From a virus: a DNA stretch of 36,867 nt. Numbering within the stretch: the stretch's first letter is position 1; each line of letters begins with the position of its first letter. The stretch spans positions 1-36,867 of the IMG/VR virus record IMGVR_UViG_3300045941_000051; one strand, 5' to 3'. The translations under genes and the position numbers were made by a program. The notes under the pieces are model-generated. The model worked only from the letters and a program-made list of their open reading frames with translations, was not told the DNA's origin and did no database searches. This document shows positions 7,123 to 16,000 of the stretch, one piece after another.

Positions 7123-7350
7123 CTATGCCGACACGGAGATCGGCAACGTCTGCGCTTTGGCCTTGCTCTTGACCGGCTTCTTCGCGGGTTCGTCCCGCTG
7201 CTCCCTGCGCTCCCTGATCAGTTCGTTGATCAGGCGGGAGGGCGGCACAAAGACGCCCTCCAACTCCCGGCGCTTCGCCTGCTCGATCCGGACCCACTTA
7301 AGGTTCTGAGGTGTCAGAATGACGGTCAGCCGTTGTGATTCCTTGGACAT
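7123..7350 (-). CDS. Ribbon-helix-helix DNA-binding protein, 75 aa
   Basis: The first gene of the leftward early operon. The start at 7350 is chosen by a GAGGGG site; an upstream in-frame ATG lacks one. Residues 5-12 (QRLTVILT) form a short strand followed by two helices (NLKWVRIEQAKRRELEG, then VPPSRLINELIRERREQ), the ribbon-helix-helix arrangement of Arc/CopG-type dimeric repressors. The Lys-rich tail may add non-specific DNA contact. By position it is likely to control the early promoter about 125 bases upstream, perhaps at the inverted repeat in its own leader (7413-7432). Confidence 0.7.
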   Translation of the reverse strand: MSKESQRLTVILTPQNLKWVRIEQAKRRELEGVFVPPSRLINELIRERREQRDEPAKKPVKSKAKAQTLPISVSA

Positions 7351-7412
7351 ATTCCCCTCATCGAATGACTCACGGACACACGTATAGCGCACGCTCTTCA
7401 GTCGGTTTATGG

Positions 7413-7432
7413 ACTTGTTCCGCCCAACAAGT
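7413..7432. repeat. Inverted repeat in the early leader
   Basis: ACTTGTT and AACAAGT are perfect 7-base inverted arms around a 6-base spacer, between the predicted early promoter and the first early gene. It could be an operator for the ribbon-helix-helix protein or a small RNA hairpin in the leader. Confidence 0.5.
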
Positions 7433-7482
7433 ACTGGAGGTAAGAGGGACCTGACTTCACTTGAACTTCGCGGCTGATGAGA

Positions 7483-7512
7483 ATCCTAATCCCGAACCGG
7501 GCAGAATGTCAA
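7483..7512 (-). promoter_or_regulatory. Predicted early promoter (leftward)
   Basis: On the minus strand TTGACA (7512-7507, perfect -35) is followed by 18 bases and TAGGAT (7488-7483, four of six -10 positions). It points to the early operon starting at 7350, leaving a leader of about 125 bases. Operator-like repeats lie just upstream. Confidence 0.5.
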
Positions 7513-7525
7513 GAGGCTTTTTTAT

Positions 7526-7588
7526 TCAACATGTTAGAGCGATATCGTGTCGATTTCGTGTCGTATTCATGCGACAAATCTCAACATG
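7526..7588. promoter_or_regulatory. Operator-like repeat cluster in the lysogeny switch region
   Basis: In an AT-rich stretch there are two copies of TCAACATG (7526 and 7581), the palindrome AACATGTT (7528-7535), the palindrome CGATATCG (7540-7547), TCGTGTCG repeated at an 11-base interval (7545 and 7556, one helical turn), and TGTCG-N8-CGACA (7559-7576). Such a cluster between a divergent repressor and early operon is where repressor operators are expected. The actual binding sites are not proven. The rest of 7351-7780 holds no gene that I can support; it includes the 10-base palindrome CCTACGTAGG (7642-7651) and a tandem GCACTGCGC(G/C) repeat (7681-7700). Confidence 0.5.
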
Positions 7589-7641
7589 AAAACTACACAA
7601 AAGTCACATAACATTTGAGCGTTGACCTGTTTTTTTCACAG

Positions 7642-7651
7642 CCTACGTAGG
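7642..7651. repeat. Perfect 10-base palindrome upstream of repressor
   Basis: CCTACGTAGG lies 130 bases upstream of the repressor ATG, downstream of a TTGACC hexamer at 7622 and a run of seven T. It may be part of the repressor promoter/operator; no good -10 accompanies the TTGACC. Confidence 0.35.
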
Positions 7652-7780
7652 TGCCTGGACACATGCGCCGCCGGGGTGCGGCACTGCGCGGCACTGCGCC
7701 GCAAGCGGCCCGTAGCGGCATCTGCGCCGTGGTGGCGAACACCGTGGTCAAGTACGACACACGGGCGTAAGCTAGCGAAC

Positions 7781-8623
7781 ATGAAACAGCCTGAGCCGAC
7801 TGAAGAGCAGATCCGCGTTGCATTGGGCGAGTGCATACGCGGACTTCGGCAGGAACGAGGAATCGCCCAGGAGCAATTGGCCCTGATCGCCCATGTGGAC
7901 AGAGCCTACATGGGAGGGCTGGAGAGAGGCAAGCACGCCGCGACCATCGTGACGATCTGCCGGATCGCGCGGGCGCTCAAGGTCAGCGTCACGCACTTCG
8001 CCAGAGAATTCGAGCGGCGGCTGAAGCATCCGAACAATGCGCTGGCTTTGTTGCTGGTGATGGTCCGGTTGCAGCCGCCAGCTTCACCCCTTGGCGCCGT
8101 TCACCGGAAAGTTGTGATCGACGCGCCACTGGTCGACCTGTTGAATCGGAATCTCCGATTGCGCGAGGTGCGGCATCGCGGCCTGGATCGCGGCATTGGT
8201 TTGCGTCTCGACGGCGTCGGCCCGCTCCGTCTCCAGAAACGGCGCGAGATGGTCCGCGATATGGTCGATGATGTCGGCGGTCTGGAGCGTGTAGGGCGCC
8301 AGCCTCTGGGTGAAGTGATCCGGCGTCTGGGGAATCCGTTCCGCCATCAGGCGGCGCCTGATCCACTCGTCGTCCGGATTCGACGGGATCGGCTGGGCGA
8401 GCTGGCCCGCCGACCACGCCATCAGCCCGCCGTAGAGCCGGTCGCGCACCACGGGACTGCGGGCGTACTCCGACATGGCGGCGTATCGATTGGAGAGCGG
8501 CATGGTGATCCTCCCGGTCAGACGATCTTGTTGATGACCCCTTCGACGGCGCTCTGGAGCGCCGCGTCCGTGATCGCCGCGCCCGCGCTCTGCACGGCGC
8601 CGTCCATCACCACGGGCGGATGA
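7781..8623 (+). CDS. XRE/Cro-cI family repressor-like protein with antisense run-on C-terminus
   Basis: The only rightward gene in the control region. Residues 8-75 are a clear XRE helix-turn-helix: LRQERGIAQEQLALIAHVDRAYMGGLERGKH, then TICRIARALKVSVTHFARE. It is the best candidate for the lysogeny repressor. The ATG at 7781 has no good ribosome site, so the mRNA may be weakly translated or leaderless. Family members of this type often end near residue 80, but here the frame stays open to 8623 (280 aa), running antisense to two late genes. The extra 200 residues look like a codon-bias shadow. Either the gene has lost its natural stop (a +1 reading gives TGA at about 8022) or the protein really is extended. 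The HTH call is firm; the 3' end is doubtful. Confidence 0.65.
   Translation: MKQPEPTEEQIRVALGECIRGLRQERGIAQEQLALIAHVDRAYMGGLERGKHAATIVTICRIARALKVSVTHFAREFERRLKHPNNALALLLVMVRLQPPASPLGAVHRKVVIDAPLVDLLNRNLRLREVRHRGLDRGIGLRLDGVGPLRLQKRREMVRDMVDDVGGLERVGRQPLGEVIRRLGNPFRHQAAPDPLVVRIRRDRLGELARRPRHQPAVEPVAHHGTAGVLRHGGVSIGERHGDPPGQTILLMTPSTALWSAASVIAAPALCTAPSITTGG
8084..8503 (-). CDS. Hypothetical late protein, 139 aa
   Basis: The last gene of the late operon. The start at 8503 has GGGAGGA upstream. It is mostly helical with Asp/Glu/Ile-rich centre (TADIIDHIADHLAPFLETERADAVE), no Cys, no membrane segment and no lysozyme-like motif. I do not recognise it. It follows the fibre genes, so it may be a tail accessory or fibre-assembly protein. 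It overlaps the run-on part of the repressor frame on the other strand. Confidence 0.6.
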   Translation of the reverse strand: MPLSNRYAAMSEYARSPVVRDRLYGGLMAWSAGQLAQPIPSNPDDEWIRRRLMAERIPQTPDHFTQRLAPYTLQTADIIDHIADHLAPFLETERADAVETQTNAAIQAAMPHLAQSEIPIQQVDQWRVDHNFPVNGAKG

Positions 8624-8805
8624 AGCTCCGTCGCTACCTGTTCCGGCATCTGCCATGTGCGCCGCGCCCAATTTTCCCGGCTGTTGTGGCCCTGGACGTT
8701 GTTCGCTTCATTCATGATGTAGTCGGCGTATTTGAGCGCCGCCACCTTGATCCGGCCCCTGAACTGAAAGTCGTTCATCAGGGCAGAGCTTTCTTCATAG
8801 GTCAT
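8518..8805 (-). CDS. Hypothetical late protein, 95 aa
   Basis: It starts with MTYEESSALMNDFQFRGRIKVAALKYADYI after a strong AAGGAG site. The C-terminal third (GAVQSAGAAITDAALQSAVEGVINKI) is an Ala-rich amphipathic helix. It lies 10 bases downstream of the second fibre gene and 14 bases upstream of the 139-aa gene. No family is recognised; a small virion or tail-assembly protein is possible from position. Confidence 0.6.
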   Translation of the reverse strand: MTYEESSALMNDFQFRGRIKVAALKYADYIMNEANNVQGHNSRENWARRTWQMPEQVATELHPPVVMDGAVQSAGAAITDAALQSAVEGVINKIV

Positions 8806-8815
8806 GATTTTCTCC

Positions 8816-11800
8816 TTAATACCATTCGGCCCAATATGCCACCGAAACTGCTCCGTTTATGTTGACTCGATAGTAGTAATTCGGCAAAACCCAAAACGTC
8901 ACCGGCACCCACGGAGCTACGGTGCTTGCAGCAGGATATGCCACCACCGTGCTTGGCGAACTGCTGGAATCGCACACAACTGGCGCACTGCTGCCAGCAG
9001 CCATCGACAGCGTAACCGTCACCATCATCGGTTTACCTGTCGTGTTCTGATACGTCGTACTCACTGCACGCGAGGGATTCGTCTGCACCGTGACGCCGCC
9101 GCTCAGATTGCTAGATCCAGGGTTGAAGAGAAACTTCGATCCATCATAGTAGATGTACGCGCCAGCATTACCGAAAAAGACTGCCCCGGTTCCAGGGCTG
9201 CTATCCCGAGAAACCCCAAGATCGCCAGCCGTATTTGTATATCCTTGTGTGCCAACTTTTACGTCGCCAACAACATGCAGCTTGGCCGTCGGCCCAATAG
9301 TCCCAATTCCGAGTTGACCGCCGCTATTCATCAGGAAGCGGGCCGCGCCCGCTGTTTCGTCGTAGAGGTAGAAGTTCCCGCTCCATCCCGAAGTGCTGCC
9401 ACCTACGGACAACTGATAAGCTCTGGAATTGGAGACGATGCGGAATTGCGCGAATCCTCCAGCCGCAGTGTTCTCGCTGGTGATCGCTACGGTGCTAGCT
9501 GACGATTTAACGTGTAGTAGGTATTGCGGATTATTTAGTCCAATCCCAATATTTCCATCACTGGCAACTGTCATTTTTACAGCATTGCCAGTAGCGAAGT
9601 GAAGCGCCTTCCCGCCAATAACGCTAGAAAGAAATGAGGCGCCGCCCAATGTTCCAGTCACACACACCCCACCCGACGCTGGCTCGATCCCCATCATCAA
9701 CTGACTCTCAGTGTTATACATCCACTGACGAACGTAATTTCCTGCTGACGTGGAGGTAATGCGGACCTCGCCCAGAGGCTTGTAAATTTCAAGAGTCGCT
9801 TGCGGATCGGTGCGGCCTATTCCTATATTACCGTTTGGCAGAAATGTTAGGCGGTTCGTTCCCGGCGCAACATTGTTGCCGTACAGCAATTCAAACATCC
9901 CGCTGGCGGTATAATCATTCGCCCAAGCCCAATTGTGTAAGCTGATACCGCCGAACCACGTCACCTTATTGCAGTTGTATCCCTTCAGATCAATACCGTC
10001 GATGTTTGCAGCAGACGCGATGGTTAGCTTCGATGAAGGATTAGTGGTTGCGATTCCCACGTTGCCACCCTGCCGATTTAGTACTAGCGGCATGAATCCC
10101 ACGCCGCCCCGTGCGCCTTGAATTTCGGCATATGTCGATGACTGATTGACGCCCAACCACAATTCCATAGGATTAGCGGTAGGCGCGGCCCGCGCGATGA
10201 TTACGCCGGTTCCATCTGCCGTCTGGAAAAACGCCGCGCAATTCGCGCCGTTGCCGGTAGTGGATATGTCGTTGACGGTTAGCTTAAAGTTGGGACTCGC
10301 CGTCCCGATGCCCACGTTGCCACCATTGGTGATCCGCATCCGGTCATACCATGTTGTTCCATCGAATGTGGAGAAGATCATGTCATTGGTGAGGCCACTG
10401 GGCGAACTGCTCATTCCGATATTGACGGCCTTGGTAGGTGTCTGATCCTTCCACATTTCAATGGCGCAACCCCCGGCATGGGCATGGAAGTACTGCCGCG
10501 CCGATCCGGTCAATAAGCCAACTTGAGAAGCTGTGCCGAGCCTAAACAGTTTGTATCCAGCCGCATCGATATCGCTCGTCCACGGCGTCTGGCCCGCGGA
10601 TGTCACCCACTTCACACCCAGCGTCTGCGTCGAGTCAGCGGAGAGCACTTGTCCGTTGGAGCCGACCGGAAGCCGGGTGGATGCCGACGCGGAGCGCACG
10701 ATCAGATCGCCTTTGGTCGTCAGCGGATCGATCATGCCGCCAACTCCGGTAACGTCGCCAGCGGTGAGCACCACGGCTCCGGTGCGCCCGAAGACGCTGA
10801 TCACGTCAGCGTTGAGGGTGACATCTGCCGAGAGCGGCCCGCCGCCCGTCATGCCCGTGCCAGCGTTTACCCGGCGCGTGGACGGGACGCCGCCGCTACT
10901 GGAGATGTCCTCTGCGGTGAGCGTCACGTCTCCGATGCGTCCCTGGACGCTGGTCACCTTGGCGTTCAGCGTCACGTCGCCTGAGAGAGCGCCGCCGCCC
11001 GTCATGCCAGCGCCCGCCAGGACTTGCACGGTAGGGAGGACGCCAGCGGTCAGTTGCGTCGTGCCGTCCGGATAGCCGATGCCGCCCGTGGTCGATTTGA
11101 TGAGGCCGGTCGCGGTGATCGAGGCGACATCGTAGAGGTTGTGACCGCCGCCGTAGATATCACTCAGCCAAGGCGACTGCGGCTGGCCGGTTGGCGCCGC
11201 TTTCCAGATGACGCCGAGGGGCTGGTCGAGGTCCGTGGTCAGCACCTCGCCCGCGAGTCCCACCGGGAGCCGCACCAGAGCGCCTGATGGCAGATTCGCG
11301 GAGCGGACGATCATGTCTCCCTTGGTCGTGGTGGGATCGATGGGGCCGGGATTGGTTCCGCCGAGAGCCGCGATAGCCACGTCCACCCGGTTGCTGCCGG
11401 GAATGTCGTTGATGCTGAGAACGATATTGCTGCCCTGGATGAAGTTGATCTCGCGGCGCGTCCCGATGAGGCCAGTGTCCTTGGAGACGCGCATTTTCTG
11501 GACGCTCGTATCATCGACCACGGCGAAGGTGCGGTTGGCCGAGAGGTCGCCGCCGCCCGTGAGTCCGGTTCCAGCGTTGAGCGTCCGCGTCTGGAGAACG
11601 CCGCCCGCGCTGCTGACATCCGTGCCGGTCAGAGCGATGGCGCCCGTGCGCCCGAAGACGGATTGGACTGCCGCATTCAGTGTCACGTCGGCTGAGAGAG
11701 CGCCGCCGCCGCTCATACCGGAACCGGCGATGACTTGCCGGGTGCTGGGTACGCCGCCCGCGCCCGCGACATCAGATGGGGTCAGCACTACGGCTCCGGT

Positions 11801-12703
11801 CCTGCCGAACACCGAGGTCACCAGCGCGTTGAGCGTGACATCAGATGTCAGCGGCCCGCCGCCGCTCATGCCCGCCCCGGCGAAGACGTTGCGCGAGGCC
11901 AGAGCGAACGCGGGCGCTGTGGGCGCCACCTTCGACCAATTCAAGCTGGTGATCCAGGCCGGATCGGCATAGGATGCCGACGAGTCCACCGCATTGGTCA
12001 CCTTCGCAGCGGTGTAGTCGCCAGCGGTCGCAACGATGGCTCCCGTCCTACCGAACACGCTGGAGACGGCTCCGGTGTTCGGCGCCCACTTGACGCCGGT
12101 CGCTTGCGTCGAGTCCGCGACCAGGACGTAATCGTTGTTGCCGACCGGAACCCGCTCCAGAGCAGAGGCGCCGTGCGCGAGGATGTCTCCCTTGCTGGTT
12201 GTGGGATCGGAGAGCATACCGGGGATGACCACGTTGGAGAGCGTCTTGCCGCCGCCGTTGACGTTGGCCGTCCAGAGTTGCTGCCCTAGCGAGACGATCC
12301 CGGTGGACCGCTCGATAGAGAGCGGCGTCCCAGCGAATGGCGTGCCGTTGTCCTGGTGGCGGACGATGGCGAAGTTGCTCCCCGAATTGAATCCGCTCTC
12401 CGTCGTGCCGTCCTTGCCCACCGTCCAGCGGGCGACGGGGGCCGGGGCGGGCGGCTCCCCGGTGTAAGCGGTGCTGTACTGCGTGACGGCGACGTTGCCG
12501 CCGCCGCTCGTCTGCGTGACGTTGAGGGGCGACGGGCTGTAGGTCGAACTGACGGCTCCGGTGATCCGCACGTTGGTCAGTTGAAAGCCGCCGCCGTTGA
12601 CATCGCCGCCCCAGTTGCGGACATCGATACCCAAAAAATTCAGCATGTCCGCATTGAGGTAATCGTCCTGGGTGATGTTGATCCGACTCAGCCAGCCCGC
12701 CAT
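8816..12703 (-). CDS. Long tail fibre protein with two repeat regions
   Basis: 1295 aa, start at 12703 with GGAGGT upstream. The N-terminal half (encoded about 10740-12070) contains five versions of a V.SVFGRTGAV....DV motif alternating with AG.GM.GGG.LS.DVTLNA units, a repeat common in phage fibres. The next third has five GN(V/I)GIG....P..-L.(V/I) repeats (about 9300-10310), characteristic of trimeric beta-helical fibre shafts. The last 90 residues, rich in Ser, Val, Trp and Tyr and ending WAEWY, are likely the receptor-binding tip. No catalytic triad or depolymerase motif is visible. DNA coding for the C-terminal half (8816 to about 10570) is clearly more AT-rich than the rest, suggesting exchange of the tip domain. 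Confidence 0.85.
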   Translation of the reverse strand: MAGWLSRINITQDDYLNADMLNFLGIDVRNWGGDVNGGGFQLTNVRITGAVSSTYSPSPLNVTQTSGGGNVAVTQYSTAYTGEPPAPAPVARWTVGKDGTTESGFNSGSNFAIVRHQDNGTPFAGTPLSIERSTGIVSLGQQLWTANVNGGGKTLSNVVIPGMLSDPTTSKGDILAHGASALERVPVGNNDYVLVADSTQATGVKWAPNTGAVSSVFGRTGAIVATAGDYTAAKVTNAVDSSASYADPAWITSLNWSKVAPTAPAFALASRNVFAGAGMSGGGPLTSDVTLNALVTSVFGRTGAVVLTPSDVAGAGGVPSTRQVIAGSGMSGGGALSADVTLNAAVQSVFGRTGAIALTGTDVSSAGGVLQTRTLNAGTGLTGGGDLSANRTFAVVDDTSVQKMRVSKDTGLIGTRREINFIQGSNIVLSINDIPGSNRVDVAIAALGGTNPGPIDPTTTKGDMIVRSANLPSGALVRLPVGLAGEVLTTDLDQPLGVIWKAAPTGQPQSPWLSDIYGGGHNLYDVASITATGLIKSTTGGIGYPDGTTQLTAGVLPTVQVLAGAGMTGGGALSGDVTLNAKVTSVQGRIGDVTLTAEDISSSGGVPSTRRVNAGTGMTGGGPLSADVTLNADVISVFGRTGAVVLTAGDVTGVGGMIDPLTTKGDLIVRSASASTRLPVGSNGQVLSADSTQTLGVKWVTSAGQTPWTSDIDAAGYKLFRLGTASQVGLLTGSARQYFHAHAGGCAIEMWKDQTPTKAVNIGMSSSPSGLTNDMIFSTFDGTTWYDRMRITNGGNVGIGTASPNFKLTVNDISTTGNGANCAAFFQTADGTGVIIARAAPTANPMELWLGVNQSSTYAEIQGARGGVGFMPLVLNRQGGNVGIATTNPSSKLTIASAANIDGIDLKGYNCNKVTWFGGISLHNWAWANDYTASGMFELLYGNNVAPGTNRLTFLPNGNIGIGRTDPQATLEIYKPLGEVRITSTSAGNYVRQWMYNTESQLMMGIEPASGGVCVTGTLGGASFLSSVIGGKALHFATGNAVKMTVASDGNIGIGLNNPQYLLHVKSSASTVAITSENTAAGGFAQFRIVSNSRAYQLSVGGSTSGWSGNFYLYDETAGAARFLMNSGGQLGIGTIGPTAKLHVVGDVKVGTQGYTNTAGDLGVSRDSSPGTGAVFFGNAGAYIYYDGSKFLFNPGSSNLSGGVTVQTNPSRAVSTTYQNTTGKPMMVTVTLSMAAGSSAPVVCDSSSSPSTVVAYPAASTVAPWVPVTFWVLPNYYYRVNINGAVSVAYWAEWY

Positions 12704-12715
12704 GATGGACCTCCG

Positions 12716-13033
12716 TTAGTTTTCGATGCTTGCCGCGCTACCGTTGGGCTTCCCGCCGTCAATGGGCATCAGGGGCGCGGGCGCCGCGTCCGGAATCTCG
12801 ATCAGGAGGTTCGTCCCGTCGATACGGGCCGCGCTGAACTGCTCGACGCCGCAACGGCTCACTGCGGAGCGGACGAGCTTTCGTTGCTCCTCCTCGATCT
12901 GGGGGAGCCGCTTGTTGATGGCTTTCTTTTGCAGCGTCATCGAGCCGAGTTGGGCGAGGAGGTTCCGCTGCTCCTCCTCCAACTGTCTCGCGTGCTGCGC
13001 TTCTTCCGGTTGTAGCGAAAATGCTTTCTGCAT
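12716..13033 (-). CDS. Small coiled-coil protein between fibre genes, 105 aa
   Basis: The start at 13033 is set by AAGGAG. Residues 9-55 form an uninterrupted coiled coil (EEAQHARQLEEEQRNLLAQL ... RLPQIEEEQRKLV), followed by a short beta-rich segment (GTNLLIEIPDAAP). It lies between two fibre genes, 17 bases after the first and 12 before the second, so an adaptor or assembly factor for the fibres is plausible. No sequence family is recognised. Confidence 0.65.
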   Translation of the reverse strand: MQKAFSLQPEEAQHARQLEEEQRNLLAQLGSMTLQKKAINKRLPQIEEEQRKLVRSAVSRCGVEQFSAARIDGTNLLIEIPDAAPAPLMPIDGGKPNGSAASIEN

Positions 13034-13050
13034 GGTTGCTCCTTGTTGGT

Positions 13051-16000
13051 TTACGGGGGAGTTGCATCCCCGATCTTGACGATGACGCCGCCACGCACAT
13101 GAACCGTGCGGCCATCTTGCAGCGGGAAGGAATCGTAACCGACGCCATACCACTGGTACGGGAAGCGATAGATGTTCACGCCGCCGCAGTTGACGCCCTC
13201 CCCCTGAACATCGACGCCTTTGCCGATGAACTGGCCGTTGTCGTTGATCACGTTGTAGCTGGTCGTCGCGAACGAATCGCCCGTGATCCTTCCGGTGGCT
13301 GAGAGCGTAGCCGCGCCGCTGACATTCCCGGTCAGGTTGCCGGTGACGTTGCCGTTGACGTTCCCATTGAGCGGCCCGTTGAAGCTGGTGGCGCTCATCG
13401 AGCCGGTGCATGAGACACCGCCGCACGTCACGTTGCCCGCGCCGACGTTGAGCGAGGCTCCCGTGATGCCTGCGCTGGCCGAGAGCGTAGTCCCGCTGAT
13501 CGGCCCGTTCACCGTGAGACTGGAGACGCTCAACGAACCGGCAGAGAGAGCGCCGGTCACAGAGAGAGCGCCTCTACAGAAGACGTTGCCTCGCTGATCG
13601 ACGGAGAAGTTGATGTTCCGCTGCTCATCGAGCAGCCGGAAGAAGGAAGCGTTGTAGGCATTGTCGGGAACGCCGGGAGTGCCGTCCGAGACGCCCGCCG
13701 AGAGCAGGACGAGGCCGTCGCCCGCTCCGTTGTAGAGCGCCAGTTCGCCCCACCATTTGGTTGCGGTGTCGGGATTCCCGGTCTGGTCGCCGTTCCATGA
13801 GATCAGCGATGCTTTCCGCAGACTGTTCGGCCCGTAGAGCACCAGCCCACGGGTGAAGAGCATCGAGCCGTGCGTGGTGTTCGTCCGGTTGATCTTGAAG
13901 CCGGGAAACTTCCACGCGCCGGGAGCCGCGCTATCCACCATGAAAGCGTCATAGCCGAACTCCAGGTGGACTGGCTCGTTGTTCGGATAGGAGCCGTTCG
14001 GGTAGTTCTGGAGGTAGTCGATGGTGAACTTGTTGATGTTCCGCATGTTCACCAGATCCGCGCCCGTGGCCGGGTTGGATGCGTCCCGCCGCGAGAGGAT
14101 GCGCCAGTCCGCGAGGCTCTGCCCGCCGACCGCAAACTCCGTGAACCACGCGCCCGCGATGTCGGCGGGATCGTTGTTCGGGACCAGCGTCGAGCCGTCC
14201 GTATTGCGCGAGATCCTGGCGCCGATGCGCCCCACCTCGATGCCGGTATTGCGCCGGATCGAGATGTATGGCGCGTAGGGCTGGCCCTGAACGAACTCAA
14301 AACCGCCGACGATCACCACGCCGGAATTGGTCGCGTAGATGGGCGCGTTCACCGGAGAGCCGCCGCCGATGTACAATTCGCTGAACCACGCGCCATGCAC
14401 CGTATGCGGATTGGTGGGCTGATCGGGCGTGGTCTGTGATCGTTGCTCCCCGATCCAGCCGCGCAGCACGTTGCTGGAGTTGTACACCGCAATCTGGCCG
14501 TTCTCAAATCCGCCGAAGTCGGGTTTGGTGATGCCCGTTTGCGTGCCGCCGCCGACACGGAGGATGCTTCCCACGTAGATCTTCTTGGCGATGAACCGCT
14601 CCGCTTGGAACTTCCCGTCAGCGGGCCACTCAAACTCCGTCTCATCGAACCAGTCCTTGGGGAGCCGCGTCACGATTACGTCGCCCGCCATCGGAGTGAA
14701 CGGATGCGTGAACTTTGGCGTGTTTCCCTGGATCGAGTTGCGCTTGCCGTCCATCGAGCGGCTGACGAAGTAGAAATCCCACGTCCGCGCCGCAGGCGCT
14801 GGTTCCCATTCGGTCGTGTAACTCGTCGCGTTCTTCGGCGCGTCCCACCACGTCGCGTTGGCGATGTCGCCGCCATGCACCCGCGCGATGCTCATCCCGC
14901 CGAAGGTATTGTCAGCAGGGTTGCCCCATCCCGTGATCTTGTGGCGCATCATCACGATGCCATCGGAGTTGAGTTGCTGCTCCGTGGTCACCGTGCCAGC
15001 GGTGCCGAGCGGCGCGAACTCCTGGCCCGATCCGCCCGGTCCTGGCGGGCCGACGACCCATGTCTGGATGGGCACGCGAGACGCTTCCGGAAGGCCGGTC
15101 CACGGATACTTGGAGGGATCGGCGGAGAGCGTGCCGTCATAGTTGTACGCGATGGCCGCAAACGTCCACGTCTCCGAGGTATTGGGCAGAGTATTGATCT
15201 GGATCGTCGCGGCCTTCGCTGGAGCGGGATAGCTTCCCATCAGGACCGGCGGATCGACGCCGACGCGGTAGATGGCGACTCCCTTGTAGCGCGTGCTATC
15301 GGGTGGCGCCCAGGACGCATCGGCAAGCGCATAGAGCGTGCCGTCGATCATGGTGGCGTGGCGCTTGTTGGCGAGGAGGAAGCTCTTGACATCCGGCGTC
15401 GGCCCCTGACCAGTCGGCGGGTAGATGACCTCCACGTCTACCGACGGTGTCACGTCCTTGATCGTGTTCAGGTTCCCTTCGATGTCCTTGGAGACGAACC
15501 AGCACTTGTACCGCTCCGTGGCCGCGATGGCGACGAAGGAGGAATGCCACTCCTCCGGTTTGTTGATGTCGAGGTACGGGCCAGTGGAGCGGTCACCGTT
15601 GGGACGCTCGTAGGTGATCTGCACGCCGGCAAACTTCTTCAGGCCGGGAGGAAGCGGGAGGGTGTCGTACGCTTGCCCCTCGTAGGTGGCATCGAAGTCG
15701 AAATCCAACCGATAGATCGGCCCGATGGCGTTCTCGAAATCCAAGACCGGGATCGCTTGCGGATTCTCGATCAGCCACGTATTCTCCATGCCGCTGACGA
15801 GGACGTTCCGCGCGGCATTGATGCCGATGCGGAGATTGGGCGTCGGGTTCGCCAGATTGGCGCGGACGAACTTCGCCACCCGGCTCCGATGGTACGAGAG
15901 CAGATAGACGCGGATCGGGCGCCAGATCGCCTTGCCGGGGATGAGCAGGACTGCCGGCGATTTGGTGCTCTCCGTCTTGGGGATCGGTTGCCACGTTCCG

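Noticed and set aside
7676-7700. Tandem GCACTGCGC repeats as a CRISPR or larger repeat array
   Set aside because: Only two 10-base copies with no spacers. No CRISPR-like array was found anywhere in the window.
8041-8082. GCTGGC...GCCAGC imperfect hairpin as a late-operon terminator
   Set aside because: The loop is about 30 bases with only a weak inner stem, and there is no T run on either strand.
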